Shown piece by piece: positions 8,311 to 17,383 of a DNA stretch of 51,496 bases (position 1 is its first letter; each line of letters starts with the position of its first letter). Origin of the DNA: Treponema sp. UBA6367 (GTDB lineage Bacteria > Spirochaetota > Spirochaetia > Treponematales > Treponemataceae); assembly GCA_002437725.1 (NCBI GenBank), contig DJRF01000010.1, positions 480,708-532,203 on the forward strand, written 5' to 3'. The position numbers and the translations under genes were made by a program. The notes beneath the pieces are model-generated. The model did not search any database and had not been told where the DNA came from. It saw nothing but the letters and a program-made list of their open reading frames with translations.

Positions 8311-8520
8311 TTAATCAAGAACTTCAACGCCTGTTCCTGAAATTGCAGCATTTATAGCAGCTTCAATTCCAGCAGTTCCTTCGTCAAAATCAACGAGTAC
8401 TTGGGACTTGTCTGGGTTCGCTACTACGCTAGATACTCCAGCAACTCCTTTTACAGCTGCGTCTACTTTTGATGCTGTATCGCTATCAAACATTCCTGCC
8501 ACATATATTTTTTTCTGCAT
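8311..8520 (-). CDS. Small HMA-like protein lacking the metal-binding CXXC
   Basis: A 69-aa protein that matches the heavy-metal-associated fold in pattern: beta strand KKIYVAGM, helix SDTASKVDAAVKGVAGV, strand SSVVANP, strand QVLVDFDE, helix GIEAAINAAI, strand GVEVLD. Functional HMA proteins have GMTCxxC; here the two cysteine positions are Asp12 and Thr15, and no Cys occurs anywhere. Copper transfer is therefore unlikely. It has its own promoter and GGAG site and is coupled to the dehydrogenase downstream. Role unknown. Confidence 0.8.
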   Translation of the reverse strand: MQKKIYVAGMFDSDTASKVDAAVKGVAGVSSVVANPDKSQVLVDFDEGTAGIEAAINAAISGTGVEVLD

Positions 8521-8555
8521 ATAATTGCTCCGTTTGTTTTTACGTTGATACTTCT

Positions 8556-8584
8556 ATTATATTCTATAAAGATTGGATTATCAA
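8556..8584 (-). promoter_or_regulatory. Sigma-70 promoter for the HMA-like/dehydrogenase pair
   Basis: On the minus strand TTGATA (8579-8584), a 17-base spacer, then TATAAT (8556-8561). It is followed about 35 bases later by the HMA-like ATG with GGAG in front. A near-consensus promoter just after rlmN. Confidence 0.7.
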
Positions 8585-8602
8585 GAAAATTATTTCCTTT
8601 GT

Positions 8603-9628
8603 TCAGATATTTTGAAATTTTGTTTTTCCTAATTGCCCGCAAGCACCGCCAATATTTCTCCCTCGTTTTGTACGCAAAGAAACATTTAGCCCTGCATTTT
8701 CTAGTATTGAAATAAAATTTTGTATTTCCATTTTAGTTGGTTCTGAAAAAGGCAGTTCTGGAATTGGATTCCATGGAATAAGATTTATGTTCACATCAAT
8801 GTCTTTAGCAAAGTCAATCATTTGTTTTGCGCTTTCTTTTCCAGTATTTTTTCCTGAAAGTAGGGCGGCTTCTAAAGTAACTCTGCGCCCTGATGTTTTT
8901 GCATAGAAATCTATTGCTTTTTTTAAATCATTCAATGGATTTGTGTTGTTTACTGGCATAATCTGTGAACGAAGTTCTTCATCTGCGGTCGTAAGGGAAA
9001 CTGCAAGTCTTATATGAGGACCATTTTCTGCAAGATCATAAATTCCTTTAATAATTCCTGATGTAGAAAGCGTTATTCTGCGCGAAGAAAGATTTCTGCC
9101 TCTTTTGTCAGTAAGAATTTTTATGGCCTTCCTAATGCTTTCAAGATTTAGCATAGGTTCGCCCATTCCCATAAAGACTATATTGTCTAAAGTTCCAGCT
9201 TCTTGTTCAAGGTAAAGGAATTGTTCTACAATTTCAAAAGGTTCAAGGTTTCTTGCAAAACCTAGTTGCCCAGTTTTGCAAAATGCGCATTTCATTGGGC
9301 AGCCTGCTTGGCAAGATACGCAAGCAGTTTTTCGACCTTCTTTGTCTGTAAGGAGAACTGTTTCTACAGCAAGGGAATCTTGCAGTAAAATTTGCAATTT
9401 TATAGTTCCGTCAGAATCTTTTAGGCATTGCGATATTTTAGAAGAACGAATAATAGAGTCTTGTTTTAGAATCTGTCTAAGTTCTTTGCTTAAATTGGAC
9501 ATTTGTTCAAATAAAGTTGCCCCCTGTCCAATCCACTTAAATATCTGTTCACCACGAAATTTTTGAGTAAACTTAAAATATTCATTAATTTCTTCTGGTA
9601 AAAGACCTGATAAAATAATTTTATCCAT
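8603..9628 (-). CDS. rlmN: 23S rRNA/tRNA adenine-C2 methyltransferase RlmN
   Basis: Radical SAM enzyme methylating A2503 of 23S rRNA and A37 of some tRNAs. The cluster-binding motif CPMKCAFC is at about residues 109-116. The SAM region GMGEPMLN is near 155, and the C-terminal Cys of the catalytic pair is in the GGACGQL segment near residue 330. At 341 aa it has standard length. It starts 6 bases after the TPR gene, so it is co-transcribed with it. Confidence 0.95.
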   Translation of the reverse strand: MDKIILSGLLPEEINEYFKFTQKFRGEQIFKWIGQGATLFEQMSNLSKELRQILKQDSIIRSSKISQCLKDSDGTIKLQILLQDSLAVETVLLTDKEGRKTACVSCQAGCPMKCAFCKTGQLGFARNLEPFEIVEQFLYLEQEAGTLDNIVFMGMGEPMLNLESIRKAIKILTDKRGRNLSSRRITLSTSGIIKGIYDLAENGPHIRLAVSLTTADEELRSQIMPVNNTNPLNDLKKAIDFYAKTSGRRVTLEAALLSGKNTGKESAKQMIDFAKDIDVNINLIPWNPIPELPFSEPTKMEIQNFISILENAGLNVSLRTKRGRNIGGACGQLGKTKFQNI

Positions 9629-9634
9629 TTAAAA

Positions 9635-10831
9635 TTAGAATAACGGTTTGTTGTTTTTTAGTTTATCTAAAAGCTCAGATACAGCAGAACTTCTAACACC
9701 TTGCTTCTGAAATGATTCTAGAGCGTCAATAGCTTTTTGCTTGCTGTTCATTTTTATGTAACAGTCGGCAAGATCTATATAGAGCCTATAATTTTTTGCA
9801 TCATTTTTTATAAGATTAAGAAGTCTTTCGCTTGCTTCTTCGTATTTACCTTCGCCTTTGCAAATTAAAGCCAGTCCAAGTGCTGCATATATATCAAAAT
9901 CTATGTCTAATGCTCTGTTATAATATTCAGAAGCTGCATTGTAATCTCCTGTGTTGCGATAGGCATCTCCAATGCGAGTAAGAATTACCTTATTTTTTGG
10001 ATCTATTTCTAATATTTTATTCCAATACTCAATTGATCTGAATTGTTGATTCATACCTCTGTAGCAATCTGCAAGGCCAAAGAGCGCATAAAAATTTTTA
10101 GGGTCTAATTCTAATGCTTTTTCGAAATAGATTATTCCTTTATCAAAAGTTTTTAATTTTCTGTGGCAGTTTCCTAAAGATGTAAGTATTCTAATATCAC
10201 AATCTTCTTTGTTGACTTCATACATTTTTGTCCAATAGAATAGGGCATCTTTATATTCTTTGAAGTCGTAGTGCAGGTGACCAAGCCCAATCAACGCATA
10301 AGCGTTATTTTGTTCCATGTCTAAAACTTTTAAATAAAGTTCTTTAGATTTTTTAAAGTCATGAATTTTTCTATAGGCATCAGCGACCCTTGTCAATACA
10401 GTTATATTTCTATCATCATGGATTAAGTACTGTTCCCAAATATTTATAGCTTTATGATATTGATTTAAAGCCTTGTAGCAATCTGCAAGACCAAAGAGCG
10501 CATAGTTGTTTCCAGGATGAAATTCAAGGCAAGTGCTATAATACTTAATCGCTTCATTAAAGTGATTTTGTTTTCTTTCTGAATCACCAAGTCCAACTAA
10601 GGCATAGTTATTATTATCTTCAAGTTTTAAAATTTGATTAAAAGCTTCTTTAGCTCCTTTAATGTCATTTTCCTTTAATAACTGGTAGCCTTTTTTTGAA
10701 AACTCCGAAATTTGAGTATTCAATTCATTTTTTTCATCATTGTTTTTGATTTCTAACTGTTGTTGAGCATCTAAAAAAACTGGCTCTTCTGTAGGTGTGC
10801 TTAACATTTCGTGTTCATACAAATCGTTCAT
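9635..10831 (-). CDS. Tetratricopeptide repeat protein
   Basis: A 398-aa soluble protein with about ten consecutive TPR units from residue 45 to the end and no signal peptide. Units alternate between two flavours, one with YALFGLADCY and one with ILTRIGDAYR, so it seems to have grown by duplicating a block of several TPRs. The 45-residue N-terminus is acidic and low in complexity. A strong AAAAAGGAG site precedes the ATG. TPR arrays bind proteins; the partner is unknown. Confidence 0.85.
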   Translation of the reverse strand: MNDLYEHEMLSTPTEEPVFLDAQQQLEIKNNDEKNELNTQISEFSKKGYQLLKENDIKGAKEAFNQILKLEDNNNYALVGLGDSERKQNHFNEAIKYYSTCLEFHPGNNYALFGLADCYKALNQYHKAINIWEQYLIHDDRNITVLTRVADAYRKIHDFKKSKELYLKVLDMEQNNAYALIGLGHLHYDFKEYKDALFYWTKMYEVNKEDCDIRILTSLGNCHRKLKTFDKGIIYFEKALELDPKNFYALFGLADCYRGMNQQFRSIEYWNKILEIDPKNKVILTRIGDAYRNTGDYNAASEYYNRALDIDFDIYAALGLALICKGEGKYEEASERLLNLIKNDAKNYRLYIDLADCYIKMNSKQKAIDALESFQKQGVRSSAVSELLDKLKNNKPLF

Positions 10832-10892
10832 TAAAAATCTCCTTTTTAAATTTACGTTTTATTATTTTATTTTTTAATATATATAGGTTTCT

Positions 10893-10935
10893 AAAAAGCA
10901 TTGCCGTGCGAAAACTATTGCAGTTCTGCGCACAA
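10893..10935 (-). terminator. Hairpin between the 114-aa gene and the TPR gene
   Basis: On the minus strand GTGCG and CGCAC flank an inner AACT/AGTT stem, followed about 9 bases later by TTTTT. It lies directly after the 114-aa gene. It is a weak intrinsic terminator or a processing hairpin ahead of the TPR gene. Confidence 0.4.
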
Positions 10936-10940
10936 CCCTC

Positions 10941-11285
10941 TTAATTTTCTTTTATAACAGAAGAAATTACTTGTGCAATTTTTTCATATATAGGTTCTGC
11001 TTTTGCTTTATTGTGAGCAAGAATGTATTGTTTTAATGCCTTTAAAGTTTGATTCTTTTCCATATAAAGATTTCCTACTCGGGTTAGTCCATCAGAATAG
11101 CCTGTGGTTGTATATATTCTTCTAGCTTCTTCAGTTTTACCTTCGTTGAATAAGATATTTCCTTTTCTGTTTAATATAGCTTTTTGTTCAGACGTAAGAG
11201 TTTTTACAGGCTGATCAGTAACCTTTATAAATCCTTGAGCATCTTGATTTTTTAGTTTAGTTTTGTTTTTTAAATCATCTTTCAT
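10941..11285 (-). CDS. Small TPR-like helical protein, uncharacterised
   Basis: A 114-aa protein. The first 35 residues are Lys-rich and disordered. Residues 36-110 form helical pairs (ILNRKGNILFNEGKTEEARRIY, then GLTRVGNLYMEKNQTLKALKQY) that resemble one and a half TPR units. It precedes the larger TPR gene and may work with it. Its own promoter lies in the 3' end of rsmD. The ribosome site is poor: AGAGG is about 16 bases before the ATG. No family function recognised. Confidence 0.7.
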   Translation of the reverse strand: MKDDLKNKTKLKNQDAQGFIKVTDQPVKTLTSEQKAILNRKGNILFNEGKTEEARRIYTTTGYSDGLTRVGNLYMEKNQTLKALKQYILAHNKAKAEPIYEKIAQVISSVIKEN

Positions 11286-11314
11286 AAAGAAAATTTAAGA
11301 ACCTCTATCTATCT

Positions 11315-11343
11315 ATTTTATAGTTGCAAAGCAAGATTGTCAA
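11315..11343 (-). promoter_or_regulatory. Sigma-70 promoter inside the rsmD 3' end
   Basis: On the minus strand TTGACA (11338-11343), 17-base spacer, TAAAAT (11315-11320). The -35 is consensus. It overlaps the rsmD stop codon and would start a transcript for the small TPR-like protein about 25 bases downstream. Confidence 0.6.
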
Positions 11344-11887
11344 TTTTTTTGTACTGATAAAAATCTACAATCGACCGACCATATATGCGTTTATCTGTTC
11401 GTTGCAATCTTCCAATTGTATCTGGCATAAAATGTTCTTCAGGCCTATGAACTAAAAGAGTTCCAGTTTCTTTTAAAATATTTTTTTTATCTGTTTCCGC
11501 AATCAGTTGTTCGTGAAATTTGTACGGAAAAGGGGGATCAAAAAAAATGTAGTCAAACTGGCTTTTACATCTTTTTATAAAATATTCCACAGGCATAAAA
11601 TGGCACTGGATTTTTATGCCGCATTCTTTTTCTGTTACAGAAACATTTTCTAAAACAGTGTCAATTTTAATTCTGTCCTTTTCGCAAAGCTCAACGTGTT
11701 CTGCGCCTCTAGAAACGGCTTCTATTGCAATTGTTCCAGAACCGCTAAACAAATCTAACCAAGATTTTCCAGATAAATCTCCTAAAATTGCAAAAACAGA
11801 CTCTCTCATTCTGTCCATAGCTGGTCTTATAATCCCTTCTGGACACTTTATAATTCTACCTTTTAGTTTTCCGCCAGTAATTCTCAT
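11318..11887 (-). CDS. rsmD: 16S rRNA guanine966-N2 methyltransferase RsmD
   Basis: SAM-dependent methyltransferase acting on the 30S subunit. It begins MRITGGKLKGR, as typical of the family. The SAM site DLFSGSGTIAIEAVSRGA spans about residues 44-61. The catalytic motif is DPPF (near 117-120), a normal variant of DPPY. At 189 aa it has family length. It follows the ankyrin gene by 9 bases, so it probably shares its transcript. Confidence 0.93.
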   Translation of the reverse strand: MRITGGKLKGRIIKCPEGIIRPAMDRMRESVFAILGDLSGKSWLDLFSGSGTIAIEAVSRGAEHVELCEKDRIKIDTVLENVSVTEKECGIKIQCHFMPVEYFIKRCKSQFDYIFFDPPFPYKFHEQLIAETDKKNILKETGTLLVHRPEEHFMPDTIGRLQRTDKRIYGRSIVDFYQYKKIDNLALQL

Positions 11888-11896
11888 TTATTTTTC

Positions 11897-13555
11897 CTAC
11901 CTGCTGTTTAAAGACCAGTAAATTTCATCTTTTTCAAGGGAACTGTTTGTTTTTGCATAGTCAAATGCGGTTTTTCCTTCTGAGTTTCTTATAGAAGAAA
12001 TAGAGCCACTGTCTAATAGAAGCTTTATTACTTGCGTTGAATTTGCATATTCTGCTGCATACATCAAAGGTGTTTTTCCTTCGTAAAATCTATTCATAGG
12101 AAGACCGCGGTTTATAAAGACTTTTAACTTTGCTATCTGACTAACAAGTGAAGAAGAATTTGATGTTAAAGAAAGAATAAATGCCTTAAAAATTTCACTT
12201 GAACCAGACGGATAAGTAAGAATAATTCGTTTTAAAATTTCTGGATTATCAGAATAGCAAGCAGCAATTTGCAGGGGAGTAGCACCATACTTATTTTTGG
12301 AATTTACATCTGCTCCGTTTTGAATTAAAATATTGACAAATTCTAAATTGTTTTGGTATCTGATTGCGTACATCAGGGCGGACCAACCTTCATTGTCTTT
12401 TGCATTTACATCTGCACCTGACTTTAAAAGCGAGCGAATTTCCCAATCGTTTCCGTTTTTTATGGCTGCCATTAGATGTGTTTTTCCATTTTTATCTTTT
12501 TGATTAGGATTTTCTATTTTTATAAGTTCTTCGCCATTTGTCTGAGGCTCTGAAATTGTTTCATCATCTTTAGGAGCGTAATCGTAAAGATAAGTCCGTT
12601 CGTATTTTGTAACTGAAGATGGACTTGGCGCAACTTTTGTTGATTTTAATTCAGAATTTATTGAATTCTTTGGATTTTGAATATTATTTTTTTCTTGTTT
12701 AGCAGTTTCTTGCTTTTTATCAGATGATTCTGAATTTGTTTTTAATGATTTATCTGTTTTTGCGGCTTCTGCTATAGTATCATTAGTATCGTCTGTCGAA
12801 AGTGAAATTTGAGCCGCAACTGCAGAGTTAATAGATTTTTCTGAGTTATCAGAAGCATTTTCTGTTGATGCTGTAGTTTTTTCGGTTGGCTGCTGCTGTG
12901 CTGTGGAATCATCTTTTATAGAATTTTCGCTTTCTTGTGAAGTTTGATTTTCTTTTTCAGAGGCTTCTTCTGAAGGGGTGGCAGTTTTTTGCAAATCTTC
13001 GTTTTGCTCATGATTTTCTGATTGCTGAACAGTTTCTAGTTTTGTGGAAGGATTCCAATCTTCTTCTGGAAGAACTGTTTTTAAGTAGTTTAATGTATTA
13101 GGGGCGGGGTTTTGCTTAGAATAATCTAAAGCGTTCATTCCTAAGTTATCTGCTTGAAGAATTGCTTTTCGGACTGCTTTTTTTGAACCATATTTTTTTA
13201 AAAGCATTTTTAAAACATTGTCATCAGTAGAATATTTGCATGTGTAGATTAAAGCTGTTTGTCCTTGTTTGTTTTTCGCTTTTATATCCACACCAGAATT
13301 TATCATCAATTTTACAAAAGATTCTGAACGGTCATATTTTATAGCTTTCATTAAAATCGTGTCTTTATCAACTCCGATTCGTGTTCTGTGCATATCGTTG
13401 TCATTTCTAAAAGCTTTTTTTACATCTTCTACGGAACCCGATTTTATAAGCTCATCGTATGAATCTGCTTTTCCAATTGCAAAGGTAGGCTGCAATAAGG
13501 AAAATATAAGAAAAAAAAGAGTTAAACAAAGAAGGTTGTGATTAGTAGAACGCAT
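11897..13555 (-). CDS. Secreted ankyrin-repeat protein with a long disordered middle
   Basis: A 552-aa protein. Residues 1-26 look like a signal peptide (LLCLTLFFLIFSLL, cleavage near TFA-IG), implying export to the periplasm. Ankyrin-like units occupy about 30-165, then a Glu/Ser/Thr/Gln/Asn-rich linker runs to about 350, followed by a second ankyrin block (AIKNGNDWEIRSLLKSGADV, then NKYGATPLQIAA and GKTPLMYAAEYAN). The splitting of the repeats by a disordered segment is unusual. No Shine-Dalgarno sequence; a strong promoter ends 9 bases before the ATG. Binding partner unknown. Confidence 0.85.
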   Translation of the reverse strand: MRSTNHNLLCLTLFFLIFSLLQPTFAIGKADSYDELIKSGSVEDVKKAFRNDNDMHRTRIGVDKDTILMKAIKYDRSESFVKLMINSGVDIKAKNKQGQTALIYTCKYSTDDNVLKMLLKKYGSKKAVRKAILQADNLGMNALDYSKQNPAPNTLNYLKTVLPEEDWNPSTKLETVQQSENHEQNEDLQKTATPSEEASEKENQTSQESENSIKDDSTAQQQPTEKTTASTENASDNSEKSINSAVAAQISLSTDDTNDTIAEAAKTDKSLKTNSESSDKKQETAKQEKNNIQNPKNSINSELKSTKVAPSPSSVTKYERTYLYDYAPKDDETISEPQTNGEELIKIENPNQKDKNGKTHLMAAIKNGNDWEIRSLLKSGADVNAKDNEGWSALMYAIRYQNNLEFVNILIQNGADVNSKNKYGATPLQIAACYSDNPEILKRIILTYPSGSSEIFKAFILSLTSNSSSLVSQIAKLKVFINRGLPMNRFYEGKTPLMYAAEYANSTQVIKLLLDSGSISSIRNSEGKTAFDYAKTNSSLEKDEIYWSLNSR

Positions 13556-13564
13556 ATAATTCTA

Positions 13565-13593
13565 ATTATAATGATACAATTCTTTGGGGTCAA
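13565..13593 (-). promoter_or_regulatory. Strong promoter giving a leaderless ankyrin mRNA
   Basis: On the minus strand TTGACC (13588-13593), 17-base spacer, TATAAT (13565-13570). Only 9 bases separate the -10 from the ATG at 13555, so transcription should start at or next to the start codon. No ribosome-binding sequence is present. Confidence 0.65.
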
Positions 13594-13722
13594 CAAGAGA
13601 GTTGAAGAAGATAAAAGAAAAGTTATATCACTTTTGGTAGACAGAATATTCATTATAAAAAGAATTAAAAAGTGTTAAAATCCTACAAAAGCTCGATTTT
13701 TAATCTTTTTTTATCCTTATTC

Positions 13723-16700
13723 TTATACAATCTTGCTTAATTTTTCGCGAATAAATTCACTTTTTTCTTTCAAGCCGATTTTTCCTAAATTTAGCATAAT
13801 CATATTTGGTTTTGCAGAATTTAGTTTTACGGTTCCACAAGATTCAGTAATTAACTTTAGCACTTTGTTTACATTTATATCGGAAACTTTTGCAAACTCT
13901 ACAGAAACCGTTCCTTGATGTTCTTTTACGGATGAAACATTTAGTTTTTTGCAAATGATTTTTATTTCAGCTAGCGAAAGAAGACTTAAAACTTCTTCTG
14001 GAATTGGACCAAATCTGTCTAGCAATTCTGTGCAGACGCAATCAAATTCTTCTGTTGTATGAATAGCAGCAATCTTTTTATAAATTTCCATTTTTGTCTG
14101 CGGGTTTGTTACGTAAGTGTCTGGTATAAATCCTGTGTATTCAAGTTCTATTAATGGTTCTGTCTGGGTTTTATAATCTGTTTCCATAAGATTATTTACA
14201 GCTTCGTTTAAAAGTCTGACGTACATATCAAATCCTACTGAATACACGCTGCCTGATTGGTCTTTTCCTAAAAGATTGCCTGCGCCACGAATTTCCATGT
14301 CTTTCATAGCGATTTTAAAGCCGCTTCCAAGTTCTGTAAAATCGCTTATAACTTGCAGGCGCTTCATTGCAACTTCACTTAAAGACTTGTTCTCTGGATA
14401 CATTAGATAAGCATAGGCTTTTTTGTCATTTCTTCCGACTCTGCCTCGAAGCTGATACAGCTGGGAAACTCCGTACATGTCAGCTCTGTCGATTATAATT
14501 GTATTTACATTGGGAATATCAATTCCGTTTTCTATTATTGTTGTCGCCACAAGAACATGGAAACCGCCCAGTTTAAATCTTCTAAAAATATCGTCTAGCT
14601 CTTCGCTAGACATTTGCCCATGCGCAGTTTCTATCATCATCTCTGGAAGAAATCGTTCCAGTTTTATTCTTGTTTCGTTTAAAGATTCAACTCTGTTGTG
14701 CAAGTAGAAAACTTGTCCGCCTCTTTCTACTTCCTTTCTTATGGCCATGGCAACTTTTTCATCACTGTATGCTTCTATAACAGTTTCTATAGGTTTTCTG
14801 ATTTGAGGAGGCGTTGTTAAAAGGCTCATATCTCGAATTTTTAAAAGGCTCATGTGCAGCGTTCTTGGAATTGGAGTAGCTGACATTGCAAGACAGTCAA
14901 TATTATTTTTTATTTCCTTAAGTTTTTCTTTGTCTTTTACACCAAATCTTTGTTCTTCGTCAATTATAATTAATCCTAAGTCTTTGAATATTACATCTTT
15001 TTGGATTATTCTGTGTGTTCCAATAAGAATATCCACTTGGCCTTGCGCAAGTTTTGATAGAATCTTTTTTTGCTCAGAAGATGATACAAATCTAGAAAGC
15101 TGCGCTATTCTAACTGGAAAATTTTTAAATCTTTCTGTACAAGTTTCAAAGTGCTGTTCTGCAAGAATTGTTGTTGGTGCCAAAAAAGCAACTTGTTTTC
15201 CATTCATAACAGCTTTAAATGCCGCTCTCATGGCTATTTCTGTTTTTCCATAGCCAACATCGCCGCAAACAAGCCTGTCCATAGGAACAGGTTTTTCCAT
15301 ATCCTCTTTTATTTCTTTTGTGACTGTAATTTGATCTGGCGTATCTTCATACGGAAAAGCCGCCTCAAATGTAGTCTGCCATTCAGTATCTTTTTCAAAA
15401 GGAAAACCACGGGCCGCCTTTCGCCTTGAGTAAAGGTCTATTAGCTTTTTTGCAATATCTTCAACTTCCTTTTTTACTTTATTCTTTCGGTTTTCCCAGT
15501 GCTTGCTTCCTAGTTTATCTAATCTAGGCGCATTTCCTTCATTTCCAATATAACGCTGGACAAGATTTACTTGCTCAATTGGAACAAAAATAAATTCTTC
15601 GTCTGCATATTCGAGTTTTATATAGTCTCGTTCGTTTCCTGCCGCCCTAACCCTTTCTATTCCTTTAAAAAGACCGATTCCGTAATTTACATGAACTACG
15701 TAATCGCCAGGATTTAAATCTACAAATGTATCAATAACCTGGCTTTTTACTCTGTGCAGCGATTTTGGAATGTATTTTCTTCTTCCAAAAATTTCGTTTT
15801 CTTGAATTACTCTTATTTTTAGTTCTGGGATAACAAACCCTTCTGTAATTGATAGCCCTTCTATCAATACAGGATTGTTTTTCGCCTTGGTAAAGTCTTT
15901 TAGAATTTCGTCTATTCTCAGAGCTTGATTTTCGTTGTCTGCAAATATGTAAACAGACCAGTCTGATTCTTGCATTTTTGCAAGCTCTTCTTTTAAATAG
16001 TTTATATTTCCAAAATAACTTTGAGCAGGCTCTGAATCTATATTAAGAAAATTTGATTCTTCTTCGCTGTTTTGAGGTTCTAAAGAGGTAGAATCTGTCT
16101 TTAGTGTATTAAATTTTATACACCTTGATATTTTTTCCAGGATAGAATCGAACTGAAAGCTAACTTCGCTTGGAGGAAAAACAGGAAAATCTGCCCTAGC
16201 CTTTTTATACATTCCCATAAGCTCGCGATTAGAACTTTCCTGCGCGTTTTCAAGCTTGTTGAAGTCAAAAAGAAAAACTCCTGTATTTTGGTCAAAATAG
16301 TCGATTATAGAAAATTGTTTTTTCCAAAGAATTGGATAAAATAGTTCTTCGCCTTCGCCTTGACCATTTTCTTTTAGCTCGTTTATAAGTTTTTTTGCAG
16401 CTTTTTGCGCTTCTTCATTAAATTTTAAATTAGGATTTTCGTTATTTTGATACTGCAAAAATTTTTCTTCTAGTATTGAGATTAATTCTTTATCCCATAT
16501 AACCTCTTTCATAGGATAAATTAAAACTGAATCCAAATTTGAAACTGTTGATTGTGTTTCCGGATTAAAACTTTTAATGCTTTCTATTTGGTCAAAATCA
16601 AATACGATTCTAGTGGCAAGTTCTTCTTCTGGCAGAAAAATATCGAGAACTTCCCCTCTAAGGCTAAATTCCCCTTGAACTGTAACTTTAGGAACTCTTG

Positions 16701-17325
16701 TATAGCCGATTTTTGTTAATCTTTCTGCAATTTTTACAGTGTCAATTGTTTGCTTTTTCAGCAATTGAAAAATATTTAGTCTTATATAATCAGGCGGCGG
16801 CAGCGGAGTTTGAGCAACTTTTTGCGGAACAATAAAAATCTTAGGCTTCATTTTTAATGCTTGCGCGGGATTTTCGATTTTCATAGCCATTTTTGCCAAG
16901 ACGCCGGCACGTTTACCAAATGTAATAGAGCCTGTTGAAACTGGGCGGTAACTTAAAGTTCCCCAATTAGATAGCACAGAAACATCTGCTTCTGGAAAAA
17001 TTGTTGCTAAGTCAATTTTTAATTCCTCGGCTTCTCTTTCGCTTTGAATTATAACTAGAATGTCAGTTGCGGAAGATGTAAAATGCAGAGGGCTTCTAAG
17101 ATTTTTGTTAGATGAGCCTGAAATGCTGTATTGAAGTTCGTTTAACCATTTTGAAGAGTTCGCATAAAAGTATTCCTTTAAGAAGAATGAATGAAGCGAG
17201 CCTTGTATTCCGCAAATATTTTTTGGAAACGTTGATTGAGGATTTGAACATGCTTCAATTGCATTTGAAAACTTAGACCAAAGATGAAGTTTTTTTTGAA
17301 TTAAATTTGTTGATAATGTATTCAT
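13723..17325 (-). CDS. mfd: Transcription-repair coupling factor Mfd
   Basis: ATP-driven translocase that removes RNA polymerase stalled at DNA lesions and recruits UvrA. The order of domains is complete: UvrB-like N-terminal part (to about 450), the RNAP-interaction CarD-like domain (PGDYVVHVNYGIGLFKG near 540-556), helicase domain 1 with Walker A GDVGYGKTE (near 686-694) and DEEQ (near 789), helicase domain 2 with QLRGRVGRN, and the C-terminal TRCF domain. At 1200 aa it is slightly longer than E. coli Mfd. Divergent from the secreted-protein gene at 17384. Confidence 0.97.
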   Translation of the reverse strand: MNTLSTNLIQKKLHLWSKFSNAIEACSNPQSTFPKNICGIQGSLHSFFLKEYFYANSSKWLNELQYSISGSSNKNLRSPLHFTSSATDILVIIQSEREAEELKIDLATIFPEADVSVLSNWGTLSYRPVSTGSITFGKRAGVLAKMAMKIENPAQALKMKPKIFIVPQKVAQTPLPPPDYIRLNIFQLLKKQTIDTVKIAERLTKIGYTRVPKVTVQGEFSLRGEVLDIFLPEEELATRIVFDFDQIESIKSFNPETQSTVSNLDSVLIYPMKEVIWDKELISILEEKFLQYQNNENPNLKFNEEAQKAAKKLINELKENGQGEGEELFYPILWKKQFSIIDYFDQNTGVFLFDFNKLENAQESSNRELMGMYKKARADFPVFPPSEVSFQFDSILEKISRCIKFNTLKTDSTSLEPQNSEEESNFLNIDSEPAQSYFGNINYLKEELAKMQESDWSVYIFADNENQALRIDEILKDFTKAKNNPVLIEGLSITEGFVIPELKIRVIQENEIFGRRKYIPKSLHRVKSQVIDTFVDLNPGDYVVHVNYGIGLFKGIERVRAAGNERDYIKLEYADEEFIFVPIEQVNLVQRYIGNEGNAPRLDKLGSKHWENRKNKVKKEVEDIAKKLIDLYSRRKAARGFPFEKDTEWQTTFEAAFPYEDTPDQITVTKEIKEDMEKPVPMDRLVCGDVGYGKTEIAMRAAFKAVMNGKQVAFLAPTTILAEQHFETCTERFKNFPVRIAQLSRFVSSSEQKKILSKLAQGQVDILIGTHRIIQKDVIFKDLGLIIIDEEQRFGVKDKEKLKEIKNNIDCLAMSATPIPRTLHMSLLKIRDMSLLTTPPQIRKPIETVIEAYSDEKVAMAIRKEVERGGQVFYLHNRVESLNETRIKLERFLPEMMIETAHGQMSSEELDDIFRRFKLGGFHVLVATTIIENGIDIPNVNTIIIDRADMYGVSQLYQLRGRVGRNDKKAYAYLMYPENKSLSEVAMKRLQVISDFTELGSGFKIAMKDMEIRGAGNLLGKDQSGSVYSVGFDMYVRLLNEAVNNLMETDYKTQTEPLIELEYTGFIPDTYVTNPQTKMEIYKKIAAIHTTEEFDCVCTELLDRFGPIPEEVLSLLSLAEIKIICKKLNVSSVKEHQGTVSVEFAKVSDINVNKVLKLITESCGTVKLNSAKPNMIMLNLGKIGLKEKSEFIREKLSKIV

Positions 17326-17383
17326 AATTAATGCCGATACTTATAGTAAGTTTTTTCAAAATATAAAATATAGGAGTATAAAA

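Noticed and set aside
13594..13722. Possible terminator or small RNA after mfd
   Set aside because: T runs are present but no convincing stem; nothing further supported in this stretch.
15151..15429. Plus-strand open frames inside mfd
   Set aside because: Shadow frames opposite the conserved Mfd helicase motifs.
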